From positions 1-12,282 of the forward strand of contig JALSOD010000127.1 of the NCBI GenBank assembly GCA_026986655.1: DNA of 12,282 bases. Reading direction: 5' to 3'. The stretch is from Caldifarciminota bacterium. GTDB taxonomy: Bacteria > Hydrothermota > Hydrothermia > B15-G9 > WFZT01. Shown one piece after another: positions 1 through 5,452 of the stretch. The position numbers were made by a program, and so were the translations under genes. Numbering within the stretch: position 1 is the first letter of the stretch; every line of letters begins with the position of its first letter. Under the pieces are notes generated by a model. That model did not search any database. It saw only the letters and a program-made list of their open reading frames with translations, and had not been told where the DNA came from.

Positions 1-1
1 T

Positions 2-709
2 ATCACTGGTTTCACACTTGCCAACAATCACACAATGGATTTTGGACCTCAGGGCTTAATGAATACGATTAGAATTCTTGACAGTCTTGGAATTGGACAC
101 TGTGGTGCAGGAAATAATCTTGAATCTGCGCGAATTCCTTTTGAGAAAACCGTTAACGGTGTAAGAATAGCCTTTTTTTGCTATTCAAACACACTTCCCA
201 AAAGCTACTGGGCGGACTCTTCAAAACCGGGAACTGTTCATGGAATCGAAAAAGTTATTAAAGAGGACCTTGAAAACTCTGATGCTGACTACAAGATCAT
301 GGTTTTCCATTGGTCTGCTGAGCTTCTTGATACTCCCAAAAAGTATCAACGTATCCTCGCACACTATGCTATAGATCACGGTGCCGACCTTGTAGTTGGT
401 CATCATCCACATGTTGTCCAGACTGTAGAGTTTTACAAAAACAAGCCCATTTTCTATTCAGTGGGAAATTTCATTTTTGGTTCCTATACTCACGATGCGA
501 ATGGAATGCTCTTACTCGTGGAAATCTATTCTCCTGATTCGGTGGATTACTTCGTAGTTCCCTTAAAAACAACCTACTGGACTTCAAAATTTCAGACCGC
601 CCTCTCAGACAGTATCGAGTTCGTGAAAAGTCTTTCACTCCGTGTAAATTTTACCCCTCACAGGTTTTCAAATTTCACCGCGTGGCGGGTCACCCCAATC
701 AAAAATTAG
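2..709 (+). CDS. CapA family protein (PGA_cap, metallophosphatase-like), 5'-truncated by window edge
   Basis: The reading frame is open from base 2, so the gene begins upstream; 235 C-terminal residues are visible. I see motifs of the CapA/PgsA poly-gamma-glutamate synthesis family. They are LANNHTMDFG near the window edge, a GAGNN segment, HWSAE (usually HWG-E), GADLVVGHHPHVVQ and FYSVGNFIFG. These His/Asn/Asp clusters match the calcineurin-like phosphoesterase core of the family, in which they bind metal. CapA proteins are usually envelope-associated and linked to capsule or other polymer handling. Many relatives outside capsule loci have no known substrate, and no cap/pgs neighbours are visible here, so the substrate is unknown. 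The TAG stop overlaps the TAA stop of the opposite-strand transporter within the four bases TTAG. The family call is firm; the biological role is not. Confidence 0.85.
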   Translation: MTGFTLANNHTMDFGPQGLMNTIRILDSLGIGHCGAGNNLESARIPFEKTVNGVRIAFFCYSNTLPKSYWADSSKPGTVHGIEKVIKEDLENSDADYKIMVFHWSAELLDTPKKYQRILAHYAIDHGADLVVGHHPHVVQTVEFYKNKPIFYSVGNFIFGSYTHDANGMLLLVEIYSPDSVDYFVVPLKTTYWTSKFQTALSDSIEFVKSLSLRVNFTPHRFSNFTAWRVTPIKN

Positions 710-1881
710 TCTTCGGAGAAACTTTCCCTCCCATGAACCTTCAGGTATCCCAGGAGTCCAAGACCAATAAGAAAGGCCAGAAACAGGCTGATACTTATGA
801 GCAAAAATACGGAATGGATGCCAAATCTATCCGCCATGTAACCACCGATTGAAACTGCGAGGGAACCGATGCCGAAGTTAAGAAAGAACGTTAATCCGTA
901 GAACCTACCCCTGAATCTTGATGTTGTGTAGGCTGCGATAAGGCGGTTGGATAATGGCTGGAATCCAAAATACATCAGAGAAAAACCGATTGTTGTGAAA
1001 AGCACGATATTACCACTCGAAAGGTAGGTTGCAAGCAGGAAAGGCAGGCTGAAGAAGGTGACTGCAACATAGTAAATTTCCCTTTTTGAGCTTTCGGCCA
1101 GTTTACCACCTATGATTTGCCCGACTATACCTGAGAGCAATACGAGTGTGGAATAGAGACCACCTTTGACAAGCATTCCACCAGCTTTTTCTGTGAAGAA
1201 TGACGGCAAATATGTGACAAATCCGCGATAGGTAAAACCATTCAATGCACCAAAGGTAAGTATGAAAATGAGAGGCACAAGCAGGTATTCTTTCTCCGCG
1301 TGTTCCTTAGTTTTCTCCCTCTTACCTGAAAATTTTCCTTCTTTTCCGAATTTTATCAACATGATTGAATAAATTCCTGCGACAACACCGAGAATGAGGA
1401 GAGCCTTTCGCCAACCCAAAAAATGAGCCAGTGAAGAAATGATGACAGGGGTCAAGGCCACACTCAAAGTGCCGAAAACCCCCATGATCCCGAGGGCTGT
1501 TCCCGGTTCTTTAATATTCAGGGTTATAAATGAATATCCAGCAGGGTGAAACAAACTTGCGAATATGCCGAGTACCACAAATCCAGCTATAACAAGATGG
1601 AAAGATGGTGAAAGTACAATCATGAAAAGTGCAACTGTAGAACCTAATGCGTAGATTTTTATTACCTTGAGGGCACCTATTCTGTCAATCAGGAAACCCG
1701 AGATTGGCGCTCCAAGGCCAAAGACAAAGTAAATAATGTTACCTGTAATCCCAATCTGCGTGTAGTTGACCGAGAAAATTTCTTTGAAGACCGGGATGAG
1801 GACAGAGAAGGATAAAATGAAGAAATGATCGAGGAAATGACCAGCAATGGCCACAATGAGAACATTTAATTTGTTTCTCAT
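706..1881 (-). CDS. MFS transporter, 12 TM, Fsr-like drug/efflux type
   Basis: This is a 391-residue, very hydrophobic protein with about twelve membrane segments in two six-helix halves, separated by a basic/acidic loop near residues 185-200. The first-half loop carries the MFS motif A form GFLIDRIG (62-69). The second half has a matching GGYMADRFG. FHPAG at 111-115 resembles the conserved FHP of fosmidomycin-resistance (Fsr)-type and related MFS members. The substrate cannot be read from the sequence; proton-driven efflux is the default guess. The ATG start is supported by a well-formed promoter ending just 6 nt upstream, and no SD is correctly placed, so translation is probably leaderless. 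The gene is convergent with the CapA gene, overlapping by 4 bp, with no hairpin terminator between them. Confidence 0.85.
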   Translation of the reverse strand: MRNKLNVLIVAIAGHFLDHFFILSFSVLIPVFKEIFSVNYTQIGITGNIIYFVFGLGAPISGFLIDRIGALKVIKIYALGSTVALFMIVLSPSFHLVIAGFVVLGIFASLFHPAGYSFITLNIKEPGTALGIMGVFGTLSVALTPVIISSLAHFLGWRKALLILGVVAGIYSIMLIKFGKEGKFSGKREKTKEHAEKEYLLVPLIFILTFGALNGFTYRGFVTYLPSFFTEKAGGMLVKGGLYSTLVLLSGIVGQIIGGKLAESSKREIYYVAVTFFSLPFLLATYLSSGNIVLFTTIGFSLMYFGFQPLSNRLIAAYTTSRFRGRFYGLTFFLNFGIGSLAVSIGGYMADRFGIHSVFLLISISLFLAFLIGLGLLGYLKVHGRESFSED

Positions 1882-1887
1882 ACCGAG

Positions 1888-1916
1888 ATTATATCACTCT
1901 CCATGTGGTTTGTCAT
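1888..1916 (-). promoter_or_regulatory. sigma70-type promoter of the MFS gene, predicted leaderless
   Basis: Read on the minus strand, ATGACA (5 of 6 to TTGACA, bases 1916-1911) is followed by a 17-bp spacer and then a perfect TATAAT (1893-1888). Six bases (CTCGGT) separate the -10 from the ATG at 1881. The expected start point therefore falls at or beside the A of the start codon, and the mRNA would lack a 5' leader. A GGAG lies 17 nt upstream of the ATG, inside the promoter spacer, too far to act as an SD. Confidence 0.75.
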
Positions 1917-1923
1917 TAACTTT

Positions 1924-1939
1924 GTTCGTATGTGCGAAC
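1924..1939. promoter_or_regulatory. short dyad between divergent promoters (possible operator)
   Basis: GTTCG (1924-1928) and CGAAC (1935-1939) form a 5-bp inverted repeat with a 6-bp centre, just upstream of the MFS -35 and before the THEP1 promoter. The position suits a regulator acting on both divergent genes, but a 5-bp dyad can arise by chance. It does not have the GAAC-N4-GTTC arrangement of a Gram-positive LexA box. Confidence 0.25.
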
Positions 1940-1976
1940 TATCCTCGTGGTTGTTCTAAAATCCAAGATACTGGTG

Positions 1977-1982
1977 TATGAT
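1977..1982 (+). promoter_or_regulatory. candidate -10 element of the THEP1 gene (leaderless)
   Basis: TATGAT (5 of 6 to TATAAT) ends 7 nt before the ATG at 1990, so the start point would coincide with the start codon. The best -35-like box, TTGTTC at 1951-1956, is 20 bp away, which is longer than normal, so the promoter is only tentative. The absence of any SD upstream of this ATG is consistent with a leaderless start. Confidence 0.35.
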
Positions 1983-1989
1983 TTAGCGT

Positions 1990-2496
1990 ATGAAAGTTTT
2001 TATAACGGGTGCACCGGGAACGGGTAAGACAACAATGGTAAAAAGACTTTTTATAATGAGGCCCGATATCTTCACAGGTTTCTGGACAGAGGAGATTAGG
2101 GAGGGTGGAAAAAGGGTAGGTTTTAAAATCGTCAGAACCGATGGAAAATCAGGGATTTTATCCCATGTTGACATTGAAAGTCCGATGAAGGTTGGGAAAT
2201 ACGGCGTGAATCTTGAGGAGTTTGAGAGATTGGTTTTACCGGTTTTGAAGAAAACATCAAAGATAATCATCATCGATGAGATCGGGAAGATGGAACTTTT
2301 CTCCAGGAAGTTTCAGAATGCAGTAGAAAGGCTCGTCTTCCACGAAAATGTAAAATTGATCGCCACTGTCCCTCTTAAAAACGTTCATCCTCTTGTTGGG
2401 AAAATACGAAAGAGATTTGATCCGATTGAGATCACAATGAAAAATCGGGAGCAAGTTTTTGAAAATATCGAAAGAGTTGTTGCAAGGTATCTGTAA
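1990..2496 (+). CDS. nucleoside-triphosphatase, THEP1 family
   Basis: This 168-residue P-loop NTPase matches the THEP1/NTPCR (NTPase_1) family in length and motif order. Walker A is GAPGTGKTT (residues 7-15). A GFWTEEIRE segment followed by RVGFKIV lies in the first third, then KYGVN, then Walker B IIIIDEIGKMELFS in the middle. Family members hydrolyse NTPs fairly unspecifically in the cytoplasm, and the physiological substrate is unsettled. The family is frequent in archaea and thermophilic bacteria, which fits the other thermophile signs here. The gene begins without an SD, just after a TATGAT box. It ends 30 bp before the ECF sigma gene on the same strand and could be partly co-transcribed with it. 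The family call is secure; the cellular role is unknown. Confidence 0.9.
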   Translation: MKVFITGAPGTGKTTMVKRLFIMRPDIFTGFWTEEIREGGKRVGFKIVRTDGKSGILSHVDIESPMKVGKYGVNLEEFERLVLPVLKKTSKIIIIDEIGKMELFSRKFQNAVERLVFHENVKLIATVPLKNVHPLVGKIRKRFDPIEITMKNREQVFENIERVVARYL

Positions 2497-2519
2497 ACCA
2501 GGGGTGGGTCTTTTCCGTC
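2492..2519 (+). promoter_or_regulatory. candidate autoregulated ECF-type promoter of the sigma gene
   Basis: TGTAAACC (2492-2499), overlapping the THEP1 stop codon, is followed after 16 bp by CGTC (2516-2519). An AAC-type -35 and a CGTC-type -10 at this spacing resemble promoters read by ECF sigma factors (for example Bacillus SigM-like sites). The start point would fall about 7 nt later, at the ATG at 2527, again leaderless. Only short motifs match, so this remains an inference; autoregulation is common for ECF operons. Confidence 0.35.
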
Positions 2520-2526
2520 ATTAATA

Positions 2527-2979
2527 ATGATGGAATTCGATGAAGGACAACTCGAAACTCTCTTAAATTTTGCCTTTAGACTATGTGGTAACCTGGATGA
2601 TGCAAAAGACCTCGTTCAGGAAGCTATTCTAAAATTTTTGAAGATAGAGAACGACCATATTTTAAATCCATTGGCGTATGTAAAAAGGACCATGGTTAAT
2701 CTCGTAATAGACGAGCACAGGAAGAAACACAGGGTTATTCCAATCGAGAATTTACCCGAAGTACAGGTTCCTCCTGAGGAATTCGCGAAAATTGTCCATG
2801 TCCAGGATTGTCTTGCAAAATTGCCCGGGGTTCAGAGAATCGTGGCAGTTCTCTTTTATATTGAAGGTTATTCTACTTCAGAGATTTCTGATATGCTCGG
2901 GATTTCCAGAGGAACTGTAAAATCTCATCTTTTTCGGGCAAGAGAAAATTTAAAGAAGTGTCTGGAGGTGTTAATATGA
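2527..2979 (+). CDS. ECF-type RNA polymerase sigma factor
   Basis: This is a compact 150-residue sigma factor containing only regions 2 and 4. Region 2 spans about residues 10-69, with the typical core-binding stretch NLDDAKDLVQEAILKFL and then LAYVKRTMVNLVIDEHRKK for -10 recognition. Region 4 spans about 93-145, with LPGVQRIVAVLFYIEGYS and the helix-turn-helix ISDMLGISRGTVKSHLFRAR that reads the -35. It directs RNA polymerase to a dedicated regulon when released from its anti-sigma factor. It starts at tandem ATGs (2527 or 2530) with no SD. Its TGA stop overlaps the ATG of the anti-sigma gene (ATGA), so the two are translationally coupled. At 150 residues it is slightly shorter than most ECF factors, because the linker is short. 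The inducing signal is unknown. Confidence 0.92.
   Translation: MMEFDEGQLETLLNFAFRLCGNLDDAKDLVQEAILKFLKIENDHILNPLAYVKRTMVNLVIDEHRKKHRVIPIENLPEVQVPPEEFAKIVHVQDCLAKLPGVQRIVAVLFYIEGYSTSEISDMLGISRGTVKSHLFRARENLKKCLEVLI
2964..2970 (+). promoter_or_regulatory. ribosome binding site fixing the anti-sigma start
   Basis: GGAGGTG ends 5 nt before the ATG at 2976. This favours that ATG over the in-frame GTG at 2958, which lies upstream of the SD and has none of its own. Confidence 0.8.
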
Positions 2980-3308
2980 ATTGTGAGGATGTTCAGAAAA
3001 AAATAGTCCTTTTCAATGAATTGTTAGAGGAAGAGAAGAGAGAGGTCTGGGAACATTTAAAGGTGTGTGAGAGTTGCAGGAGGTTTTTTGAGGAGGAGCA
3101 AAAACTCAGGGAGTTGCTAAAAAGTGTGAGAGTTGAGAAGAAGGTGGAGAAATTGTCGTGGAGGAGGATTGCCATCACTGCCGCGGCAGTGATGGCAATC
3201 CTCCTCTCTGTTATTTTAATGACCCCCAAAAATGTACCTCGCGAGGTTATTTATTTCCAGCAAAAGGGGGCGATCGTTGAAATCTTTATTGATGGAGGTG
3301 TGAAATGA
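2976..3308 (+). CDS. membrane-anchored zinc-finger anti-sigma factor
   Basis: This 110-residue protein has the arrangement of a zinc-associated anti-sigma (ZAS/zf-HC2) protein. Cys3 and the cluster His27-x3-Cys31-x2-Cys34 form the zinc site in an acidic helical N-terminal domain that would bind the sigma factor. A linker rich in Lys/Glu follows, then a single membrane helix (about residues 65-82). A short 28-residue C-terminal tail would lie outside the cytoplasmic membrane. It presumably sequesters the ECF factor encoded just upstream. The extracytoplasmic part is too small to be an obvious sensor domain. ATGA overlaps couple it to the sigma gene in front and the TonB-C gene behind. Codons for residues 63-77 of the membrane helix form one perfect DNA palindrome (see the repeat at 3161-3206), which is highly unusual. 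Confidence 0.88.
   Translation: MNCEDVQKKIVLFNELLEEEKREVWEHLKVCESCRRFFEEEQKLRELLKSVRVEKKVEKLSWRRIAITAAAVMAILLSVILMTPKNVPREVIYFQQKGAIVEIFIDGGVK
3161..3206. repeat. perfect 46-bp palindrome inside the anti-sigma gene
   Basis: Two 23-bp arms (3161-3183 and 3184-3206) are exact reverse complements with no spacer; the centre is CCGCGG. The first mismatched pair outside is 3160/3207. In frame it covers exactly codons 63-77 plus one base of Trp62, so the peptide RRIAITAAAVMAILL is encoded identically on both strands. In RNA it would fold into a stem of about 21 bp closed by a CGCG loop; in DNA it could extrude as a cruciform. Its origin is unclear: an inverted duplication, an in-frame palindromic insertion, or a selected mRNA structure. 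Confidence 0.95.
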
Positions 3309-3733
3309 GAAGATCAGAAATCCTTGATGGGATCATTATTGGACTTCTCGGGATTAACACCCTTTTACTTTTCATGATTTATACTGGTCTGAGGAATAGT
3401 CCCCTGATGAATTCTTCAGCAAATTTCAGAATGGTTCAGGCGTCAAATGTGGCAACTCCTTCATTTCCAGAGGTGAAAAGTGCTGTTTCCCCAGAATATC
3501 CTGAGGAGGCGAAAAAAAATGGCTGGCAGGGTAGGGTGATCGTCAATGCACTTGTGGGTAAGGACGGCTATGTTAAAGGAGTTGAAATAAAGGCCTCATC
3601 CGGACATTCCTGCCTCGATAGTGCAGCCCTGCAGGCTGTAAAAAAGTACATTTTCGAGCCGGCAAGAGATTCGAATGGTAAACCAGTAGAAAAACGAATA
3701 TACATCCCCGTCGTCTTCAGGTTGAAGAAGTGA
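3305..3733 (+). CDS. TonB C-terminal domain protein, membrane-anchored (TonB-like)
   Basis: This 142-residue protein has an N-terminal membrane anchor (about residues 9-28), a short linker (30-60) and a TonB-C fold (about 63-140). The fold is recognised from VSPEYPEEAKKNGWQGRV, the VGKDGYVKGVEI strand pair, LDSAALQAVKKYIFEPA and a closing RIYIPVVFRL strand. Classical TonB has a long Pro-rich periplasm-spanning region. Here the linker is short and not Pro-rich, so energising an outer-membrane receptor is doubtful; it may be a scaffold or signalling partner. The start is supported by GGAGGTG at 3294-3300 and a 4-bp ATGA overlap with the anti-sigma gene. Being third in the sigma/anti-sigma operon, it may modulate the anti-sigma factor or be a target whose level is tied to the response. 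If TonB-C function holds, a diderm envelope is implied. Confidence 0.85.
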   Translation: MRRSEILDGIIIGLLGINTLLLFMIYTGLRNSPLMNSSANFRMVQASNVATPSFPEVKSAVSPEYPEEAKKNGWQGRVIVNALVGKDGYVKGVEIKASSGHSCLDSAALQAVKKYIFEPARDSNGKPVEKRIYIPVVFRLKK

Positions 3734-3793
3734 TGGATCTAACATGCATACGTGGATCACGACACAGATATTTAATTGAAATTGTAGCATTTC

Positions 3794-3832
3794 AAACGTT
3801 CTTTTCCTCCCCTGGGGAGGAAAAGAACGTTT
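3794..3832 (+). terminator. long hairpin downstream of the sigma/anti-sigma/TonB-C operon
   Basis: Perfect 19-bp arms (3794-3812 and 3814-3832) surround a single T, with a GC-rich apex of CCCC/GGGG. The right arm runs into TTTATTGTTAGTTT, a loose T-rich tail. It sits 60 bp after the TonB-C stop, a normal place for an intrinsic terminator. A second 9-bp inverted repeat flanks it (AAATTGTAG 3779-3787 and CTACAATTT 3844-3852), making a nested structure. The near-absent loop and imperfect T-tract mean it could instead be a REP/MITE-like palindrome. Confidence 0.7.
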
Positions 3833-3971
3833 ATTGTTAGTTTCTACAATTTTCGCGGGAAGGGAAACAAAGAGGATGTCCAGATGCTCTTAATTACGTA
3901 CAATTTTCTTTAATGATGAAATTTAACACTGGATCTGTTCGAAAAATTTGGACATGGTAAAATTCCCTTGT

Positions 3972-4038
3972 ATCCCCATTTCCCTAAAGGGGGGGTGCTG
4001 AAAAATCCCTCTTCTTTAGAAGAAGGACAAAGGGGGAT
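3972..4038. repeat. imperfect palindromic element, MITE/REP-like
   Basis: ATCCCCATTTCC (from 3972) and GGACAAAGGGGGAT (4025-4038) form imperfect terminal inverted repeats. Inside are a C-run/G-run pair (CCCTAAAGGGGGGG) and a second hairpin, TCCCTCTTCT-TT-AGAAGAAGGA (4006-4027), with one mismatch. Runs of the type CCCCCTTT/AAAGGGGG are common in small non-autonomous palindromic elements. No transposase is present and I see no clear target-site duplication. Confidence 0.5.
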
Positions 4039-4110
4039 GTTAAAATCCACCTGATTGAATGCAATTTATTTTAACGATTCAAAAATTTTCGGTCCCCTCT
4101 TGTCTAACAC

Positions 4111-4138
4111 TTGACAGAATAGGGCGAGACTGTATTAT
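4111..4138 (+). promoter_or_regulatory. sigma70-type promoter of the lipid/rho operon
   Basis: A perfect TTGACA (4111-4116) is followed, after 16 bp, by TATTAT (4133-4138, 5 of 6 to TATAAT), with TG directly before it. The start point would be near 4145, giving a leader of about 69 nt before the reductase ATG. It is the only good promoter seen upstream of the six-gene block. Confidence 0.75.
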
Positions 4139-4154
4139 ATACAAACTCTCCGCT

Positions 4155-4217
4155 ATGAAGCAGGCTTTCCGAAACACGAATAATACTCCCCCGAAATTTG
4201 GAGTGGGAATAAGATGA
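4155..4217 (+). CDS. possible 20-codon leader ORF ahead of the GG reductase
   Basis: ATG at 4155, about 10 nt after the predicted start point, opens a 20-codon frame (starts MKQAFRNTNN, ends FGVGIR). Its TGA overlaps the reductase ATG as ATGA, the same junction style as elsewhere in this window. It has no SD and no runs of a regulatory amino acid, so it may be chance. If translated, it would couple ribosome entry to the reductase gene. Confidence 0.25.
   Translation: MKQAFRNTNNTPPKFGVGIR
4185..4204 (+). promoter_or_regulatory. short hairpin that would hide the reductase SD
   Basis: ACTCC (4185-4189) can pair with GGAGT (4200-4204) across a 10-nt loop. GGAG at 4200-4203 is the only SD for the ATG at 4214 (10-nt spacing), so the pairing would mask it. 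A 5-bp stem is weak, especially at high temperature; it could open with heat or when a ribosome reads the leader ORF. Confidence 0.25.
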
Positions 4218-5452
4218 ATCTAAAAAGTGAGTATAGTGCTATTGTGATTGGAGCAGGACCCGCGGGATCTTCCGCAGCTTATGCACTTGCAAAAAATGGC
4301 GTAGATGTTCTCTTAGTTGAAAAGCAGAGAGAAGTTGGAAAAGATATTTTTTGTGCAGAAGGTATATCTGGTAACACACTCAATTTAGTAAAGAAGACCT
4401 TTGACATTGAAGAACCACAGAAATTCATTGCAACTCGTGTAAATTCAGTGAGAATTATTTCTCCGGAGCTGGATTATTTTGATGTTTATAGAGAAGACAT
4501 GGGGGTAATTTTAGAAAGAAAGATATTTGACAGAACACTTGCAGAAAAAGCGGTTTCGAAAGGTGCTCATCTCGCGGTGAGTACGAAATTCCTTGACGCG
4601 AGGAGAGTGGGAGATAAAATAGAGGTTGATCTAATGAGGAGTGGAAAGCGCGAATCTGTCAGGACTGCGATTCTGATCGGCGCCGATGGTCCTGCTTCTG
4701 CCGTTGCCACTTCAATGGGGCTAAATATGGATGTGGGCAATGAAAATATTCACAAGTGCGCCCAATTTTTGATCTACGACGGTAAGATTGAAAGTAACAG
4801 GATGGATTTTTTATTTTCTAAAAAATATTCACCCTCAGGATATGCATGGACTTTTCCAAAAGGCAAGGGATTAGCAAATTTTGGGGTGGGTATACTTTCG
4901 GATAAGAAAGAGGACCCAATGGAGTATCTTGAGCAACTCTTGAGAGATTTTTACCCGGATGCGAGAGTTATTGGATGGTTAAAGGGAGTTGTTCCTACAG
5001 GTGGGAATTTAAAGAAAATTTATGCAGATAATTTGATCGTGGCCGGGGACGCTGCCCGTCTTGCCGATCCATTAACAGGAGGAGGCATTGCAGCAGCAAT
5101 AATTAGTGGGCATCTTGCCGGAGAAACCGCTATTGAAGCATTGGAAGCGGGTGATTTCAGTGAAAAATTTTTAAAGAAGTATGAGAAAAGGGTCTGGCAG
5201 GAGCTGGGAGTTGACTATAAAATATCACTGATAATCAGAGAGTATTTGAAAAATTATACAGATGAGAGGATAATAAAGTTATATAGAGTTCTCAAACATC
5301 TCTTCGGAGGGAAAAATTTACAGTCCATCAAACTTACGGATTTATTCATTAGTAGCTTGAAAAATTCAAAGGAACTTGTCGGTCTTCTTCTTGGGAGCGG
5401 AGGTGATGCGATATTCAACAGTTTACGAAAGATTATTTTCACAGGAAAGTAA
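4214..5452 (+). CDS. geranylgeranyl reductase family FAD protein (probable digeranylgeranylglycerophospholipid reductase)
   Basis: This 412-residue flavoprotein has the N-terminal dinucleotide fold VIGAGPAGSSAAYAL (GxGxxG at residues 13-18) with the ribose-binding acid near Glu36. A CAEG segment follows (47-50). The second FAD motif IGADGP is at 155-160, GYAWTFPKG at 209-217, and VAGDAARLADPLTGGGI at 276-292. GYAW-FPKG plus GDA...P-TGGGI is the signature of the geranylgeranyl reductase family. Archaeal members saturate the isoprenoid chains of archaeol-type lipids; bacterial and plant relatives act on chlorophyll or quinone side chains. The gene overlaps a GGGPS gene by 47 bp, which favours ether-lipid chains as substrate, though menaquinone remains possible. 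The protein is probably membrane-associated; the basic, hydrophobic C-terminus would suit that. The family call is firm, the substrate inferred. Confidence 0.88.
   Translation: MNLKSEYSAIVIGAGPAGSSAAYALAKNGVDVLLVEKQREVGKDIFCAEGISGNTLNLVKKTFDIEEPQKFIATRVNSVRIISPELDYFDVYREDMGVILERKIFDRTLAEKAVSKGAHLAVSTKFLDARRVGDKIEVDLMRSGKRESVRTAILIGADGPASAVATSMGLNMDVGNENIHKCAQFLIYDGKIESNRMDFLFSKKYSPSGYAWTFPKGKGLANFGVGILSDKKEDPMEYLEQLLRDFYPDARVIGWLKGVVPTGGNLKKIYADNLIVAGDAARLADPLTGGGIAAAIISGHLAGETAIEALEAGDFSEKFLKKYEKRVWQELGVDYKISLIIREYLKNYTDERIIKLYRVLKHLFGGKNLQSIKLTDLFISSLKNSKELVGLLLGSGGDAIFNSLRKIIFTGK

Larger units (their letters stand above)
3734..4213. other. 480-bp gene-free region between two operons
   Basis: No convincing protein gene of normal size lies here on either strand. 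In order it holds: a spacer of about 45 bp; the nested hairpin (3779-3852); about 120 bp of AT-rich sequence in which I see nothing; an imperfect palindromic element (3972-4038); more AT-rich sequence; and the promoter and leader of the lipid/rho operon (from 4111). Confidence 0.8.

Noticed and set aside
1924..1939. LexA-type SOS box in the divergent region
   Set aside because: The half-sites are GTTCG and CGAAC, the reverse order of the Gram-positive GAAC-N4-GTTC box; only a generic dyad is supported.
2958..2975. Upstream GTG start for the anti-sigma factor
   Set aside because: The GGAGGTG SD lies inside this extension and points to the ATG at 2976, which also gives the ATGA overlap with the sigma gene.
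2993..3229. A 78-codon minus-strand frame across the anti-sigma gene that contains the same RRIAITAAAVMAILL peptide
   Set aside because: The shared peptide is a by-product of the 46-bp palindrome. The frame has no SD and lies wholly within a well-supported gene, and its remainder is low-complexity Ser/Phe/Leu sequence typical of antisense shadows.
3779..4040. CRISPR-like repeats in the intergenic region
   Set aside because: The palindromes differ from each other and do not recur at regular spacing; no cas genes are present.
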